Source: a virus. Taken from it: a stretch of DNA of 62,132 bases. The stretch spans positions 1-62,132 of the IMG/VR virus record IMGVR_UViG_3300035670_000211; one strand, written 5' to 3'. The first letter of the stretch is position 1. Every line of letters starts with the position of its first letter. Positions 26,075 through 40,200 of the stretch are shown here, in pieces. The position numbers and the translations under genes were made by a program. The notes below the pieces were generated by a model, which was not told the origin of the DNA, searched no databases, and saw only the letters and a program-made list of their open reading frames with translations.

Positions 26075-26089
26075 AGAAAACCCTCCTCA

Positions 26090-26389
26090 CTATAGATCGT
26101 TTTCGTTTTGTTGAACTTCTTCTGAATACTTATAAGGGTCAAAAGGTTCTTCATTTGTTTGTTCAGGTGTCTTTGGTAACGGTGCTTCCGGAGAACCACT
26201 GCTTCGAATCCAAGATTCTAACTCTGCCATAGTAAGTCTTTCTTTTTCTTGAGACTCTTTGGCTAAAAGAAGAAGTCTTTTGTTAACTTCGTTGACCATT
26301 AACATCTGGTTATATATTACTATAGAAAGGGCGATTATCGAGGTGATTGCTAAAGCAACAATACTAATTGTTAAGATAATCATTTCCAT
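26090..26389 (-). CDS. Small single-pass membrane protein
   Basis: The 99-residue protein has one strong membrane segment at residues 4-28, then a charged helix and an acidic Pro/Glu-rich tail. No family is recognised. It lies between terminase and portal, overlaps the upstream gene by ten bases and ends 16 bases before the portal gene. A small anchored protein in this place may be a virion or membrane-linked packaging factor, which is inference only. Confidence 0.55.
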   Translation of the reverse strand: MEMIILTISIVALAITSIIALSIVIYNQMLMVNEVNKRLLLLAKESQEKERLTMAELESWIRSSGSPEAPLPKTPEQTNEEPFDPYKYSEEVQQNENDL

Positions 26390-26682
26390 TCTACTTCACC
26401 CGGCTCAACTGGTTTCTTTGGATCTTTCTTTATTTTTGTTTTTTCTTTTTTAGGTTCTTCTTGTTTTTTATTTAAATCAATTACTTTAATTTTTAAATAT
26501 TTTTCTAAAAGCTCGACACTGTTTAACAAAGCAGTTCTTAATACAACTGAGTTCATTGTCATAATCAAATCTCTACTAAACTCTGTTGTAAAAACTAAGT
26601 CTGGATAAGTGTAATCTGGTGAACCTACAATGACTGCTACTTTTCTTGCTGCTACTTCTGTTGCTGGTTTAATTTTAAACAT
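26380..26682 (-). CDS. Hypothetical 100-residue protein
   Basis: Residues 1-70 form a compact alpha/beta-looking segment and residues 70-100 are an extremely Lys/Glu/Pro-rich tail. It has a good AAGGAGAAC ribosome site and lies 30 bases behind the terminase stop. The AT-rich gap holds overlapping TATAAT-like hexamers (TTATAATATAAT) that might be a promoter. No function can be named. Confidence 0.5.
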   Translation of the reverse strand: MFKIKPATEVAARKVAVIVGSPDYTYPDLVFTTEFSRDLIMTMNSVVLRTALLNSVELLEKYLKIKVIDLNKKQEEPKKEKTKIKKDPKKPVEPGEVEWK

Positions 26683-26712
26683 TGATAAATGTTCTCCTTT
26701 TTATTTATTATA

Positions 26713-28296
26713 TTATAAATCGAACATGTTATCAACACTCATCTGCATTTCTTCTTCTTCTTGTTCTTCTAATTGTCTTTCGTCTTCTTCTAGCAACATT
26801 TGTAAATAAGATTTTTTAGGCTGCATATAAATTGATTCTATTCCTAAAGGTTCAATATCATCTGAGTAGTATATTAAAAACAAACCGTACGCATCGAGAG
26901 CATGGTCTTTACTTGCTCTTGCTAGTTGTGTTGGATCAACATCGTCATAAACAGCTTTGTCTAATTCGTCAATTAAGTTTTCGCAAGACTTGCTAATTCT
27001 AAATTTATAAACTCCATCTGAATTAACTAAGTTCATTGCGGAATGTATTTTGTCATAACGCATTTGAACTTTCCCTTTACCTGATTCCACTGATATAGGA
27101 CTTAACCCAGCTGCTTCAAAAACATCTGATTTTGTTTCTCCGATTACTCTTCCTTTTTCATCCCGATAACGATCACCTTGTCTAAACATATCATGAGGCA
27201 AACATGTTGCAACAATTTCCATACCTTCAGACTCTTTTGCGATTTCTTTTACAAAATCTTCAAAGACTAATTTTTGCCCATACATTTCTTTAAACGTAAC
27301 AATACGTTTATCAGGAAAAACTGCGTGCCATAAAGCGGAGTGATAAGATGGCTGGAATCCCCAGTCAATTGAAATATATACTTCGTAGTGTCCTTCCAAT
27401 CCGTTTAAATCTCTTTGGACAAAACGATCTTCTAGTCTTTGTTCTTCTTTCAAATCAAATACTTTTCCAGCAACAACATTCCAATTACCATACATATCCA
27501 TTTGTTTTTGATGTTCCGGCAATGCCATTAAGTTAGCAACATAGGATTCGTTTAAGAATGGATTGTCTTTATAAGAAGCAGGAATAAAACGAACATATCT
27601 TTTAATGACATGATTATCTTTTGGACTAATTACTTCTTCAACTTTATCTTTTGTTTGCGTCGGAGTAAAGTGTTCGTCGTATTTAATAACGGTCGGATCG
27701 ATAAATCTTTCTTTAACCCATGTGTGTCCAATACCACCAGGGTTACACCCGAAGACAACTTTGGTTGGAATCTTAATTGGTTTGCCCGTATACTTATTCA
27801 TAACTGTAGCGGAACGAACCATCGTTAACATATAGTCAATCGTACGTTCTTCGTGCTTGGTAACCTCGTCAACAATAAGATAGTGGAATTCCCACCCTTG
27901 TTTTTCTCTAGCTTCCGCATAAGATGCAACACGTTGTAGAGTTATGTAGCTTCCGTTAGGAAATACAATAGACCTACTAGGATACCAGCTCGATGACTTT
28001 TCTTTGTAATCGTAAAGCTGGACTCCTTGCGCATATTGTGGAAATAAGTTTGGCAACTTATCTAAGAAGGATTGTTTAACGGCGTCTAAGCTTTCGCGAA
28101 AGATTCCGATCTTTGCGCCTGGATATGTTTGAGCAAACATAAAAGCATCTGCTAAAGCCCCGGCTGATTTTCCAGAACCACGCGCTCCGCCGTATAAAAT
28201 AATCCAAAGATCTTCATAACTAACAGGAGCGTTATGTAAAAGCATTTGTTTTTGATGTGGTTTATAATTTGGTCTTACTGTAATTGTGCTAGGCAT
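26713..28296 (-). CDS. terL: Terminase large subunit
   Basis: The 527-residue protein packages DNA into the head. The ATPase domain has Walker A GGARGSGKS (36-44) and Walker B with the catalytic pair in LIVDEVT (140-146). The nuclease domain has ISIDWGF (Asp311) and KDHALDAYGLF (Asp468), both RNase-H-type metal residues. Its start codon overlaps the stop of the giant RNA polymerase gene in a TAATG arrangement, so it is translationally coupled to a 16.8 kb gene. It ends with an acidic, Glu/Gln-rich tail. Confidence 0.95.
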   Translation of the reverse strand: MPSTITVRPNYKPHQKQMLLHNAPVSYEDLWIILYGGARGSGKSAGALADAFMFAQTYPGAKIGIFRESLDAVKQSFLDKLPNLFPQYAQGVQLYDYKEKSSSWYPSRSIVFPNGSYITLQRVASYAEAREKQGWEFHYLIVDEVTKHEERTIDYMLTMVRSATVMNKYTGKPIKIPTKVVFGCNPGGIGHTWVKERFIDPTVIKYDEHFTPTQTKDKVEEVISPKDNHVIKRYVRFIPASYKDNPFLNESYVANLMALPEHQKQMDMYGNWNVVAGKVFDLKEEQRLEDRFVQRDLNGLEGHYEVYISIDWGFQPSYHSALWHAVFPDKRIVTFKEMYGQKLVFEDFVKEIAKESEGMEIVATCLPHDMFRQGDRYRDEKGRVIGETKSDVFEAAGLSPISVESGKGKVQMRYDKIHSAMNLVNSDGVYKFRISKSCENLIDELDKAVYDDVDPTQLARASKDHALDAYGLFLIYYSDDIEPLGIESIYMQPKKSYLQMLLEEDERQLEEQEEEEMQMSVDNMFDL

Positions 28297-31200
28297 TATC
28301 TTTCCTCATCATCAAAGTTCATAATGTTGTACCACGAAGCTCGATACGCTTTGTATGGGTCTTGAATTCTAAAGTACGGATTGAACCTTGTATTTCTTAA
28401 GTAACCATTTGTATCTAGTCTTGCAGGGTAACGATTGTTGTTTGTATATACTCTTGGAATATATATTTTTCTTGGAGTATTTTCGTAATTGTAAGTTGTA
28501 GTATATAAGTCATTGACTTGCATAACATAATCATCTAGGAAAGGATACGTTTGTCTTTCGTAAGCAATTGCATCCCGGATTGTTTTTTCTTCGCTGTCGC
28601 TTAATTGGCTAAGGAATCCTTCTAAGTTTTGGATCGTCGAAAGTTTGTATTCTAGACTGTTGTTTCTTAAAGCACTTCGAACTTCGGGAATGCCAACTCC
28701 ACTTTCTAAAGCATTAACAATAATACCATAGATAACAGATGGCTTTGCTTTTCTTCTTAAAGCTCTTCCAATTTCGGAACGAAGACTATTGTATTTCTCA
28801 AGATCAAAGTTTGATTGAGAGTATTCTCTACCTTCGGATTCTTTAAATCGTTCTGTTTGAATTAACGAATTTGCTTTATAATAATTTCTGATTTCAGATT
28901 TGTAAGCTGCAGTGTTTCCCATTTCTGCTTCGACAACCTTACCAAAACCAATACCAATCATTTCAATAACGTTATTGTTTTCATACTGAGCGTCTTTGTT
29001 TAAGTAAGTTGTTAACGCATTGGCACCAGATCCCCCAATCACATAACCTAAAAGTTTGCGTTGGAAGTTTTCCCACATAGACCATTGATCGCTAACGTCT
29101 CTAATGGTTCCGCCAAATGTATCAACGCCACCTAATGTTTCCGCCATTAATTTGGCCGGAGCAGGAGCGCGAGCCGCAATGTTGTCCAAAAAGAATCTTC
29201 CGACTCCGTCCATAAAGGTTCCACCTTCAGCCATTGCATCTCTGAATGGTTTGATCGTCATTGAATCTAACAAAGCATATTGGTTAAAAGTGTTAAAGCG
29301 GTTGATAACCGGAGACCCCGTATACATTGTTCTGAAAAGTTCTGGCATCCCGCCTTCTTCTTTCCATTTTTCTTTTTCTTCGTCTTCTAATCCAAGCAAG
29401 GTTCCCCAAATTTCAAAGAGTAACCATGGCAAAGCAAAGAGACCGGCTGTTCCTAACGCAGTTCCGCTTAACCATCTCACTGCGTCTGATCTATTTTCTG
29501 GCAACATTAAATCTTTTATAGCAACAGAAGCAGACCCAAGCATGTTACGAGCAAAGCGAGCAGCAGCTAATGGGAACGTACTAAACATAACTAAGCCCCT
29601 TAGTTTCTTAGCCATAATCGGGAAGTCACCAGGTGAACCAAGAACATTGGAAAGCATGTAACCCGCTTTACGTCCAGATGCAGAGACAATAATTTCTCCA
29701 CTTTCAGGATCTTTTTTCGCACTTAAGTTTTTAATTGCTTCTCGAACGTCATAGCTCGGTCCGTAGTTAACCGGTTTGTTTGTGTCAAATTTTTCTTTAA
29801 CTGCTAACCAGTAAGCATAACGACCAACAATATTTTGTGCAGCAAAGCCTTTTTCAAAAACATTGAAGTAAGCGTTGTCTAAAAGTTTTGATGTATTTTT
29901 TTCTGGATTATAATCTGCAAAGATTTCTGTAAGTTTTGTTTTATCTAAACCCATTCCGGTTTCGTTTAAGAACTCTTGCATCTCTGGACTAATCACAGCA
30001 AAGTTGCTTTGTAACATGGCACTAACTTCATTCATAGCTCTTCCAATTTTTAACATTGTCGTTGGTTCGCTAGAACTTAACGTTGCAACATCATACAACG
30101 TAAATCCGACAAGGCGATCGATAAATCTAAAAGGATTAGACATGATTAGTTTGGATGTTATTCCGTTTAATTTTGCAATAGAATCTAAAATTTTATTCGG
30201 CATTCTTGTGGTGAAAACTTCTTTGTCTAAAAAGTTTGCGAGTGATTTGTTGGTTACAAATACTTCTCCGCCAAGTGCATCCAACACAATATTCTTTTCA
30301 AAGCCACCACCAAAATAACTAAACTTAACTAAGTGTTTAAGTTCGTTGGTAGATCCCGGAAATAAAGCTTTATATTTTGTGGGGTCTTCAGACAATAATC
30401 TTCCAAATCGATCGGTAAGTTCGAGCCCATTCTTTTCTGCGTAAACCTTTAATCCTTCGTAGATTCCATTAAGAACACTCTTGTTTCCGCTATCTTTAGA
30501 ATCAATCATATTTGTTAACATAATTAATGTTTGTTCTTTGAATTCATAAAGCTTCATCATCTTATAAGCGACATCCCATTCTTTGGATTTTTTATCAGCT
30601 GTTCGAAGAGTATTTTCCAATTCCGTTTTGGACGGAACATTCTTGTTATGTAACGTTTCGTTAATCTTCTTGTAAATAGATAATAAGTTTTCGCCAAATG
30701 TGTTTTTGCTAATGAATTGTTTTTTGATTTGCATGTATGCAGCAAATTCATCTTCGGGTACAAAACGCATAATGTCGCTAACAAAGTTTTCGTAATTATA
30801 CATAGCTTCTTCTGCATTTTCTTTTTTAAATAAAACCATTTTCTTTGCTTCAATTTCCAAAATGTTTAATAAAGAATCTTCAACATATTCCATAACGCCT
30901 TTGTTTGCTGTCAATCCTAATTGTTTTATCTTTTGGCTCATGGTATAAATTGTGGCTTGTTTAGTTAAGATCGCAATTTTGTCAAACATGTTTACAAAAT
31001 AATTGGGTCCGCTTAAGTCTTTAGCTTTAAATAAAGATTCATCGTTATAGGTGAACATACTAATTTTACTTAAGACTTGCTCTCCTTTTTCAAAACCTTT
31101 TTTAACTTTAGGTTTGATTAAGTAAAGCAACATGTCACTAGCTTGATCGGTTACAATAGAGTATGCTCTAAATTGTTCGCCTAGTTGTTTGTTAACACTG

Positions 31201-34200
31201 TTGAAGTAATTTACTAACGGAGCGTAAGCTCTTTCAAAAAATGAAACAAACTCTTCGCCTGTATTATATTTGCCAAGTATTGCGCTATATTCTTCTTTGT
31301 AGTTTTTAAGAAGCATTGTCAATTCAACTTTGTCTTTTTCTAAAATACCTTCTTTGCCAAGCGCAGCTTCTATTTGTGGAATAACAACATTATAATATTT
31401 TAACGCGGCATATTTTTGCAACTCTTGATAAGCTCCATATCTTTCGGCAAGATCTGCCAAGTTTTCTAAAGGTCTTGAAAATTTCTTCATAAAGAATTTT
31501 TGGTTTGTCGCGTAATCTTTAACCATACGTTCAACTTCTAAATCAAGTGTTGTTCCAACTTTAATACCACCCGATGCTAAAAGATCGGCTTTAAATTGTG
31601 TGGTTAAAGCTTCTATGTTTTCTTGATATTCAATTCTCTTTTGGAATTGAGCTTCATAGCTATCACCAAAGTCTTCTTCGGGGTTAAGGTTTCTTAAAAG
31701 TGTGTCGAGCTGTGTGTTTCTAATTTCGTCTCCAAAAATAGCAGCTCTTTTAAGAACACTTTGCATATCTTCTCTTTCTTGTAATTCAAGCGCCTTTCCA
31801 TTTGCTTCACTAAATCCCTTGCTAATTAAGTTTTTGCCTAAAGCGTCTTTAATTGTTTTGCCTTTAGCATTCACAATATCCAAGAAACGATCTGAACTTA
31901 ATTTTTTTCTTAAGTCTTGCGTAACATTTTTTAAATCAGAATTAATAAAGTCTGGCGTATAAGCAAGTTGAATGCGTTGATCGTTTGGGTTAACAGCAAT
32001 ATTTGTTAACGAGAAAGGAAGATAGATACTTGGATTGTATCCAAACAATGTCGCTCTTTCATAGTTGTTTTTAGCGCGAGCAGTTGCTCCGATAATGTTT
32101 GCCAAGAATCTAGCTTCAGATCTGAACAAACGTTTATTACCGTTTCCTAATTCAACATTTAATTCTGGTCCATAGTTTTTACTTGTAAACTTCCCAGTTT
32201 CAGAATCAAAGGAGCGATAGTTTAAGTATTCTTCGTTTGTATAATCTTCTTGTGTTAATCTCGGAGCCCCTTGTTCAGAATAAAGAGATGGTTTTAAGAC
32301 GCCGCTTTCAACAGAGTTAACTGGACTTTTAATATATTCTCCTGTTTTTTGACTTGTCGATCCTTTGCCAATAACTTGCGGGTTGTCAATAAGGAGTGCG
32401 TCATTCAAATTGATTGTTCCGAAGTTATCAGAAATGGATCCACCAACACCTTGTCCTAAGTTTAAAATCTTTTTAATGCTTAAGTCTTGTAAGTTTTTTC
32501 TGCTTAAGTTGTAAATGTTTGTACCGTATGCTTCGTTTGTTTTGTTGATGAGGAATTGTAAGTATTCAACCATTCCCATGTTTCCAAATGCTTCGCTTAA
32601 AACAATGTTTTCGCCATACTTAGAAGTTGTAAGATCTCTTGCTAAACCACCTTGTGTTCTAAAGTTTCTAAGCTTTTTATTTTCTTGTGCATTCTTTCTT
32701 GCAAAGCTTGCGGTCTTTGAAGAGAATTCTAAATCAGCAACACTGGTTAAAATCCTTGGGTTGCCATCTTGTAAAAACATTTGATATAATTCATCGCTAA
32801 CAAGAATTTTTTCAATTGGGCTTAACCGTTCAAAGAAGTCTGGCTCAGATTTATGAAGAATTTTAAACTCTTTGCTAAATAAATCCATTAATTCAGACGA
32901 GCTGTAGTTTGTTAAATTTTTATATCGTTTTGTTTTTTCTGCTTCGCTTAAGTTTGAGTACTTAATATTAATTACGTTTAACATATACGCGTGCAATGAA
33001 GCTGCGTTGTTTTCTAATAATGTTGGTTGATTGTACGTTTCAAAAGATTTGTAACCGTCTTCAATAATTTTATCGGAGAATTTAATTTCATTTCCATCCA
33101 CTTCAAATAAATAATCTTTGGTGATAATTGGTCCGGTTAAATTTCTTCTGCCAGTTGAGATAGCAATGTCATCAGTAAATCTTTCTTTGAGATCTCTTCT
33201 GAAGAAAGATTCTTGTGAGATCATTGTTGGTAATTGTTTAATCATCCAAGCATCGGCATCTTTAATTGAGTCTACTTTTTCAAACTTACCATCTACAAAA
33301 CGATAGTACTCAACAAGACCTTTTTCAATTCTACTTTTTAGAATCTTGTTAAAGAAAGGCGTTGCATTCTTTTGTTTAAAACTATCTTGTGAAAAGACAA
33401 AGTCTGCTTCAACACCAGAATCGCGAATGGCGTTTTCTAAATTATCATTGACAGTTCCACCCAATGTGCTCTTAAAGTTTTTTGTTCCAGCAACAGTAAA
33501 CTTAAGATCAGCATCATATCCACGTTTGTAAGTGAAAACAACATTTAACGTGCCATCTTTATTTTTAATAACGCTTTCGATTTTAGATCCGGCTGGAATT
33601 GTTTTTCCATTGCCCAATAAGATATCCGACTTTAATATTTTTCTGTTTTGTGCTTGCAGACCCAAAAGAATTTTTGCATCTTCAAAGTTTACTTTTTCCC
33701 CGTACAATTTATAAAGCGAAATACTTTCTGCGCCGTAGGTTTTTTTATTTCCACGAACAATCTTGTGTGTATCAACTTCAATGTTTTCGCCAAACACATT
33801 TTGATTAATTAAAATCATTGCGTTTACGTGCATGTCGGAAACAAAACCATCACTATCTTTGTCATAAATATCGTGAACCGAATCATACATTTCTTTGTAA
33901 CTTCTTGAATTGTTTTCTGTCGAATCTAAAATCTTTTGTATTTCTAATTGGAAGTTTAAATTTCTTTTGGCTGAGTTGTTACTTGAAGCCCAGTAGTTGC
34001 CAAGATTATTTGATTTAATTGCGGCAAAAATTCTTTCCATCTTGGAATTAAAATCAAGCATTGTCATGTTTTCCAAATCGAATTCTTTTTTACCATCAAA
34101 AGCGCCAGTTAAAATTCCAAATGCTTTTAACACTTCTAGGTTTTCTGATTTAATTGAATCTAAAATATCTTTGTCTAAGTTTTTATACTGGTTTAACCCA

Positions 34201-37200
34201 AAGGCAAATTTATCTTTAGTGTCTTCTGATTCCATAATAAACTTGTTCATTAATTGAAATGCCGAGACAATGTCATTTCCAGTTTCTGCATTTGCAACAA
34301 GGTTAACAATATATTTGTACATATCAGAACCAATAATTCTTCTGACACTATCTGCTTGAGCAACCATTGAAGTTAACATTGCTGCTTTTGTTGCATCAAT
34401 ATTTCTAGAAATAATATTAAACGTTCCTTCTGAAACATCAAACGCTGCATAATTAAATAACGCTCGTCCATCTTGCGAATTAATTTTTTCAGACATTTTG
34501 TTTGTAAGTTTTTGTTTATATCCAGAATAAACGTCAGCAGCAGCTTGTTTTTCGAAGTTGAAAATTTTTGCAGCATTTAAAAGTAAAAAGGCATTTCTAT
34601 TAATTTCAATATCTGAAGCAAAAATATTTAACGAAACATATGTAAACGGGGATTCCCCAACAGACTTTGCGAATTCAGTGATATCATATTGCTTAATCCA
34701 AATTTGATCTAAGATGTCATCGAGATCTTTGTCACTAAACTTGTTGGCATCTTCTCTTAAAAGGTTTTTTAAATAATCTTTTCTTTGAGTTCTAAGTGTT
34801 TCATAGTTAATAGTATTTTTGTTTAAGTTATCAAGGTCGGCAACAATAAACTGTGATGCAAAGTTTCTTTGCGTTTCAAAATCAAGAACAACTTTTTGTG
34901 TTTCAGAAAGTGATCCTGATAAAATATTTTTTTCTTGAGTCAATAAAGAATCAAACCCTTGATCAAAAATATCGAATATTAAGTTATAGTTTTTTGAAAT
35001 TGCGGTATTAAAAGCCACCGATCCTTTGGTTGGTTGTAAGATTGAAATACTATCGCCATCAACGTCACCAGACAAGAAAGCTTTTAAAACATCAAGGTTC
35101 ATAATAGGTTTATTTAAATATTTTGTTTCGCTTTTATCTAAGATGCGAACATTTAAAACGGCTTGTCTTCCAATACCATCTTGAGGATAACGAATAATAT
35201 TTAAGGGAATATTTCTATATCTCTTTTTGCCCGTGTCGTCTGGATAAAAAACTTTTAACGAATCTTCATAAGAAATTCCTGTAAGTTCTTTATATGTTTT
35301 TTCACTCATTGCAATTTCGTTTGCTTTAAGTTTTTCTAAAACAACATCTCCCTTTTCGTTATAAAGTTTGTATTCTCTATTACGATCTGTCGCAGTTACA
35401 CGATCATAAAACTCAGAGCGTCTAAAGTTAGAACCAAAACTATATTTGTTCAAGACACTCTTAAGTTGGTTTAAGAATTTGTTGCTGCCAAACAAACCTC
35501 TTAAGCGAACTCGTTCTTCAAAACTATTTTGATCTAAGTTAACGTTTCTTAAATAAACTTCGGCAGATTTGTTTAACATGTTTAAGACAACATCCTCTGG
35601 CAATCCTTTAAAGACATCTTCAAATATTGTTTCTTGTGCGTTTCTAAACGAGTTAACTTCTCTTCTTGAAACTTCATTATCATTGACGGCTTGCAAGTAT
35701 TCTTTTCCTGTTCTTATCACCCCAGTGGTTTCGTCAACAAAGCTTGTTTCTAAAAAGTTTTCAGACGCATCACGAATAATATTTCCTGAATAAAGTTTTT
35801 TGTTGTTTTGGAAGTCTTCATACGAGATGTCTTGAATTCCCCAGTTTGTTTTTACAGCTTTTGCAAGAATGTTAAAAGCCTCTTCTTCGCTTTCAACCGA
35901 AAAGAATTCATCATATTTATATTGGCTAATTGCTCTTGTTCCGGTTTCTTCATATTCACTTCCAATTGCAAACTTAAATAAATTAAATAGATCTCCTGTA
36001 AAATAACCAGAAGCCGATTCTGATTCAATACCTTTTTTAACATAGGAAGAAACATTTGTATCTAAAGGTTTGTTTGGATATTTTTTAGCTAAGAAATATT
36101 CTAGCATTTGCGGTAAAAACCGACTTGTATTTTTTTGAATGTTTTCGTAAACTTTAATTTTATTACGCAAGTCATCGTTAATCATTTCATTAACTTTCTT
36201 GCGATAAACATCGCGTTCAATAGAGTCAAGATAATCTTTGATGACGCTCATTGATTTCCCAATAGCTTCGTCAATTGCCGACGTATTTTTTGGATCGAAT
36301 GCATCTCGATATGCTTTAACAAATTCTAAAGTTGATTCGTCACCAATATCTTCTTCTTTTATTTTTTCAACACCTTCACCAATACGGATTGTTGTTTCTT
36401 GATCAATCTCTCTTCCGGTTGCGGCTTTATGAATATCATCAAGCGTAACAAGAATGTTAGAAGTAATTCTATTTGTATTTTTAAAATCATCCGCCAAGAC
36501 AAATAAAACTTTCGCCAACGTTTTAACGTCTTCGATAGAATCGTGTGCGCCTAAAACTTTGACACCAAACCTTTCTGCTAAGAAACTTAAACTATTCTTT
36601 TGTTGATCTTCAAAAATTGTTTCAGAAATAAATCTTTTTTCTTTAATGATATCTTGCAAAACGTCTAAGTGGTTTTGGTTAAAGATGTTTTCTCTTGTAT
36701 TAAAAATACCAGACTTAACTAAAATACCATCAATGTCTTTGCTACCAAAGTCAAAAGATGCTCCGTTAAAAGAAACTAACAAAGGCAATTCTTTTCCAAC
36801 GTTAGTATATCCGTAGCTTGCTGCCTCTTTAATAATGTAATCTTGAACTGCTTTCTTTCCGAGTTTTTCAAAGTCAGGAATATTTTTAACAACGTTATCA
36901 ATATTTTTGAAATAGTTTTCTAAGTTTCTTAATGTAACTTCTTTATTATCTTTAATAAACTTGTCATAGAATTCCGGCATTAATGTTTTGATTTGTATTT
37001 CTAATGGTTGATTTCCCGGAACCAATTCATTGAGTAACGTTTTGTTTAAGAATCTTCCTTTATAAAACATGGGAATTAAAATCTTTTTGCCAGAGTTTGC
37101 AAATGCGTTGTTGGGATTTAACAATGTTTCTTTAAGATCTGTAACTGGATTGGTTTTAATTAAAGACATTTCGTAAACCATATTATCTAAACTTTCAACG

Positions 37201-40200
37201 TCACCGTAATAAAGTTCTTGGTTTAGTAATGATCTAAAATCATATCGTCCATTCATAATCTTTGTGTCTTCTGTGGATAAAGACTTAACAACAATATTAT
37301 TGATATCGTTGTTTAACATTAAGAAATTATATGTTGCTCCATTGTTTTTATTGTAAACAAAATGAGCAAAGATATCTTGAACGACTTTTTCTTCTCCAAG
37401 TAACGGACCATACTTTAAAGCCAACGCTTTAATTTGGTTTTGTGCTTTGACGGATGTTGTTCCGTTTTCATTTATCTCTATAAAGATTTCACCGATTCGC
37501 TTGCGATAATCTTCGTTGCTTTGATTTGCTTTTTTGTTTATGTTAAAATCAATCTGATTTTTTGTTTTTTCGTTATACAACTTTTCCACAATATTTTTTG
37601 CAACATTAAAGTTATACGGAATTGCTTCCGGATTGATTAAGTAAGCAAAGTTATTAATGTTTCTAATTAAATTATTTTGTTTTCTTGTATCCGTTCTATA
37701 GCTGGGATCACTCCAGCGGATACTGTTAAGACTTCTTTGTAAAGCCAAAGAGTTTGTTGGCGAACCAACACGAACGTTTTCACCCATTAAGAATAAATTT
37801 TTAATGAGTTGCTTTTTACCTCTCGGCGTATATTGATCTAAAAGTTTTTTAATTGTAGGATTTGTTTCTAAAACAGTTTGAATATAATCCGCTTTATCTT
37901 TGATCGTTGGATTTCTTGTAAGAACACGAGCAATTTTATCTTTCATCGTTTCATTTTCCAATGCTTGAAGTTCTCCAACTTCTTTTAAAATGTAGTTTGA
38001 AATAATTGATCGAACTTTGGTTTTGTTTTCTTGGTTTAATTCTAATGCTCTAAACCCTTCTCGCAAGTCACTACCACTAGCATTGAATGCATTCTTGTCT
38101 ACGTTAAACATCCAATAACGATCGCTGGTTTCGTTTTCGATATCTTTGAAGTAAATAAAACCAATTTTATCTAGAGCTTGCTTATTGTTTCCAGTGCCAT
38201 CAATCCCAATAACTTTGCCAGTTTGTTTGTCGTATAAAAAGAAAGCAGGGAAACTACGATCGTATGTCACGCCGCTTGCTTGATTATAAAGAGACATTGC
38301 AATTTTAACATAGTCTTTTGTTGTTAGCGAAGGATCTTTTTCACCCATGAAATCTTTTAAGGCTTTGCTAACACCAGCAATGTTATAAACATATTCACCT
38401 AAAAATTTGGCGTGGCTTAAATTATTCATTAAACGAGACGCAGAGAAAGAACTATAAAGATCTTCTTCGAGCATGTTTTTAAATAATCTCATTAAATTGT
38501 CTGTTGCAAAATCAGCAAGAGAAAGTTTGATTTGTTTCTTTCCAATTTGAGGTTCTGCTTTAGATCGGCTTGCTGCTTCTTGAATCTGTTTTTTAAAGTT
38601 AGATTTACTTAAAGGATCGTTTGCTTTAACAACGGCTACTGCATTTGTTCTTGAAGCAGAAGGTGTATTATGCAATTTAATAAATGATTTTTCATACGTA
38701 TATGGTTTTCTGTAGTTTTCTTCAAACGTTTGGCGATAATACGTACTATTTTTTTCGATTGATTTAAATTTTTCTTCTAACTTTTGAATTGAATCTTTTG
38801 CAATTCTTCCGTCAGCAACTAAAATGTTTTTGATTTTTTTAAACTCTTCTGGAGATAGTCTAAATAAATCTTCCACAAAGATATTTAATTTGTTATCACT
38901 TGAAGAAGATGTTTCTAGAATTGCTAACAATTTCGAAATGGTTGGGTCTTGTAATTCGTTGTTTGCTTTATAACTTGACGCTCGATAAAACTCATAGTCG
39001 TTTTTAAACGTATCGATGATATCATCAATGTCTGCAACACTAATAGTACCTTTAAGGTTGTTTCTAACGCCTAAGCTTTCAATATTGTAACTTGTAACTT
39101 TGTCTGTCTCTTTTTTGCTAAAGTCTGCTAAAGATCCAGGATCTTTTTCTAAAACATAGACCTTTTGTCTTTCTCGTTTATTTTGATTTTTAATAAAATC
39201 ATTAATTCGATTGACAATTTTTTGTTTGATTGCATCTTTGTCTGCTAAGTTTGCTGATTCGATTTCTTCTAGACCATCAGCAAGCATTGTTTTAATTGTT
39301 GAATCTGCAAGAAGTTCTGCGAGGTTTTTGTTATCAGAGTTAAAACCAAATGTATTATTTTCTCCAAACAAAATTTCTTCCGTGTAAAATTTTGCACCGA
39401 TCAATTGACGATATAACATCGTAAAGTAAATATTGTTTTTGAATCTCGGATCGTTATTTAATTCAATAATCTCTGCAAAGGTTTTTCCTTTAACAGCATC
39501 AATAACTTCTTGTTCGCCGTTTTTAATATCGTCACTAACAAAACTTTTATATGTAATGTTAAATGGAGCTCCATACATTTCTTTAATAAAGTTTTCTGAA
39601 TAAATGGAGCGAACGTTTTCGTTTACGTAAATAATTAAATCCGCACCAGAACTATTTCTTTCCAAACGTCTTGCATTTGAAACGGCTCTGTTCGTACTAT
39701 CTTCCAAATTATTTTGTTTTAAATAATCGGCCATTGCCACTTCATAGCTTGATGGTTTGTCATACATGACTAATGGTAAAATGTATTTAAGTTGTACGTT
39801 GTTAGGATTGTTTTGCAAATAGGTTAAAGCTTTTTCTTGGAACCCAAGTTTTGGAGCAATTTCATATTGTCTAAATTGTTCTCCGGCAACTTTTCTTTTT
39901 GTAATTGGCGTTATATCATAAAGATCGCCATTATCTTTAAAAGCTTGAACTTCTTCATCGGTTAAATAAACAATAAGTTTGTTATACGATTCTTCTGTTT
40001 GTTCTGCTTGACCTCTTGTTTTATTAGCGAATTCATCGATCGTGCGAATGACATCATAAATAAAATGATCTCTTTGCAAGTTTGCATCGATACCAATGGA
40101 TGCACCTGGTAAAGCTCTAGACATCGCATAAGCTTTAATTAATAAACCACCTAGCTTACCTTGTTTAATTTCCCCGCCTTTGAATGCGTCAAACACAGAT

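Noticed and set aside
29104-29661. 185-codon plus-strand frame opposite the giant gene
   Set aside because: It lies wholly antisense to the giant polymerase gene without a ribosome site; the Ser/Pro/Ala-rich product is typical of shadow frames. The same holds for the many other antisense frames between 29 and 45 kb.
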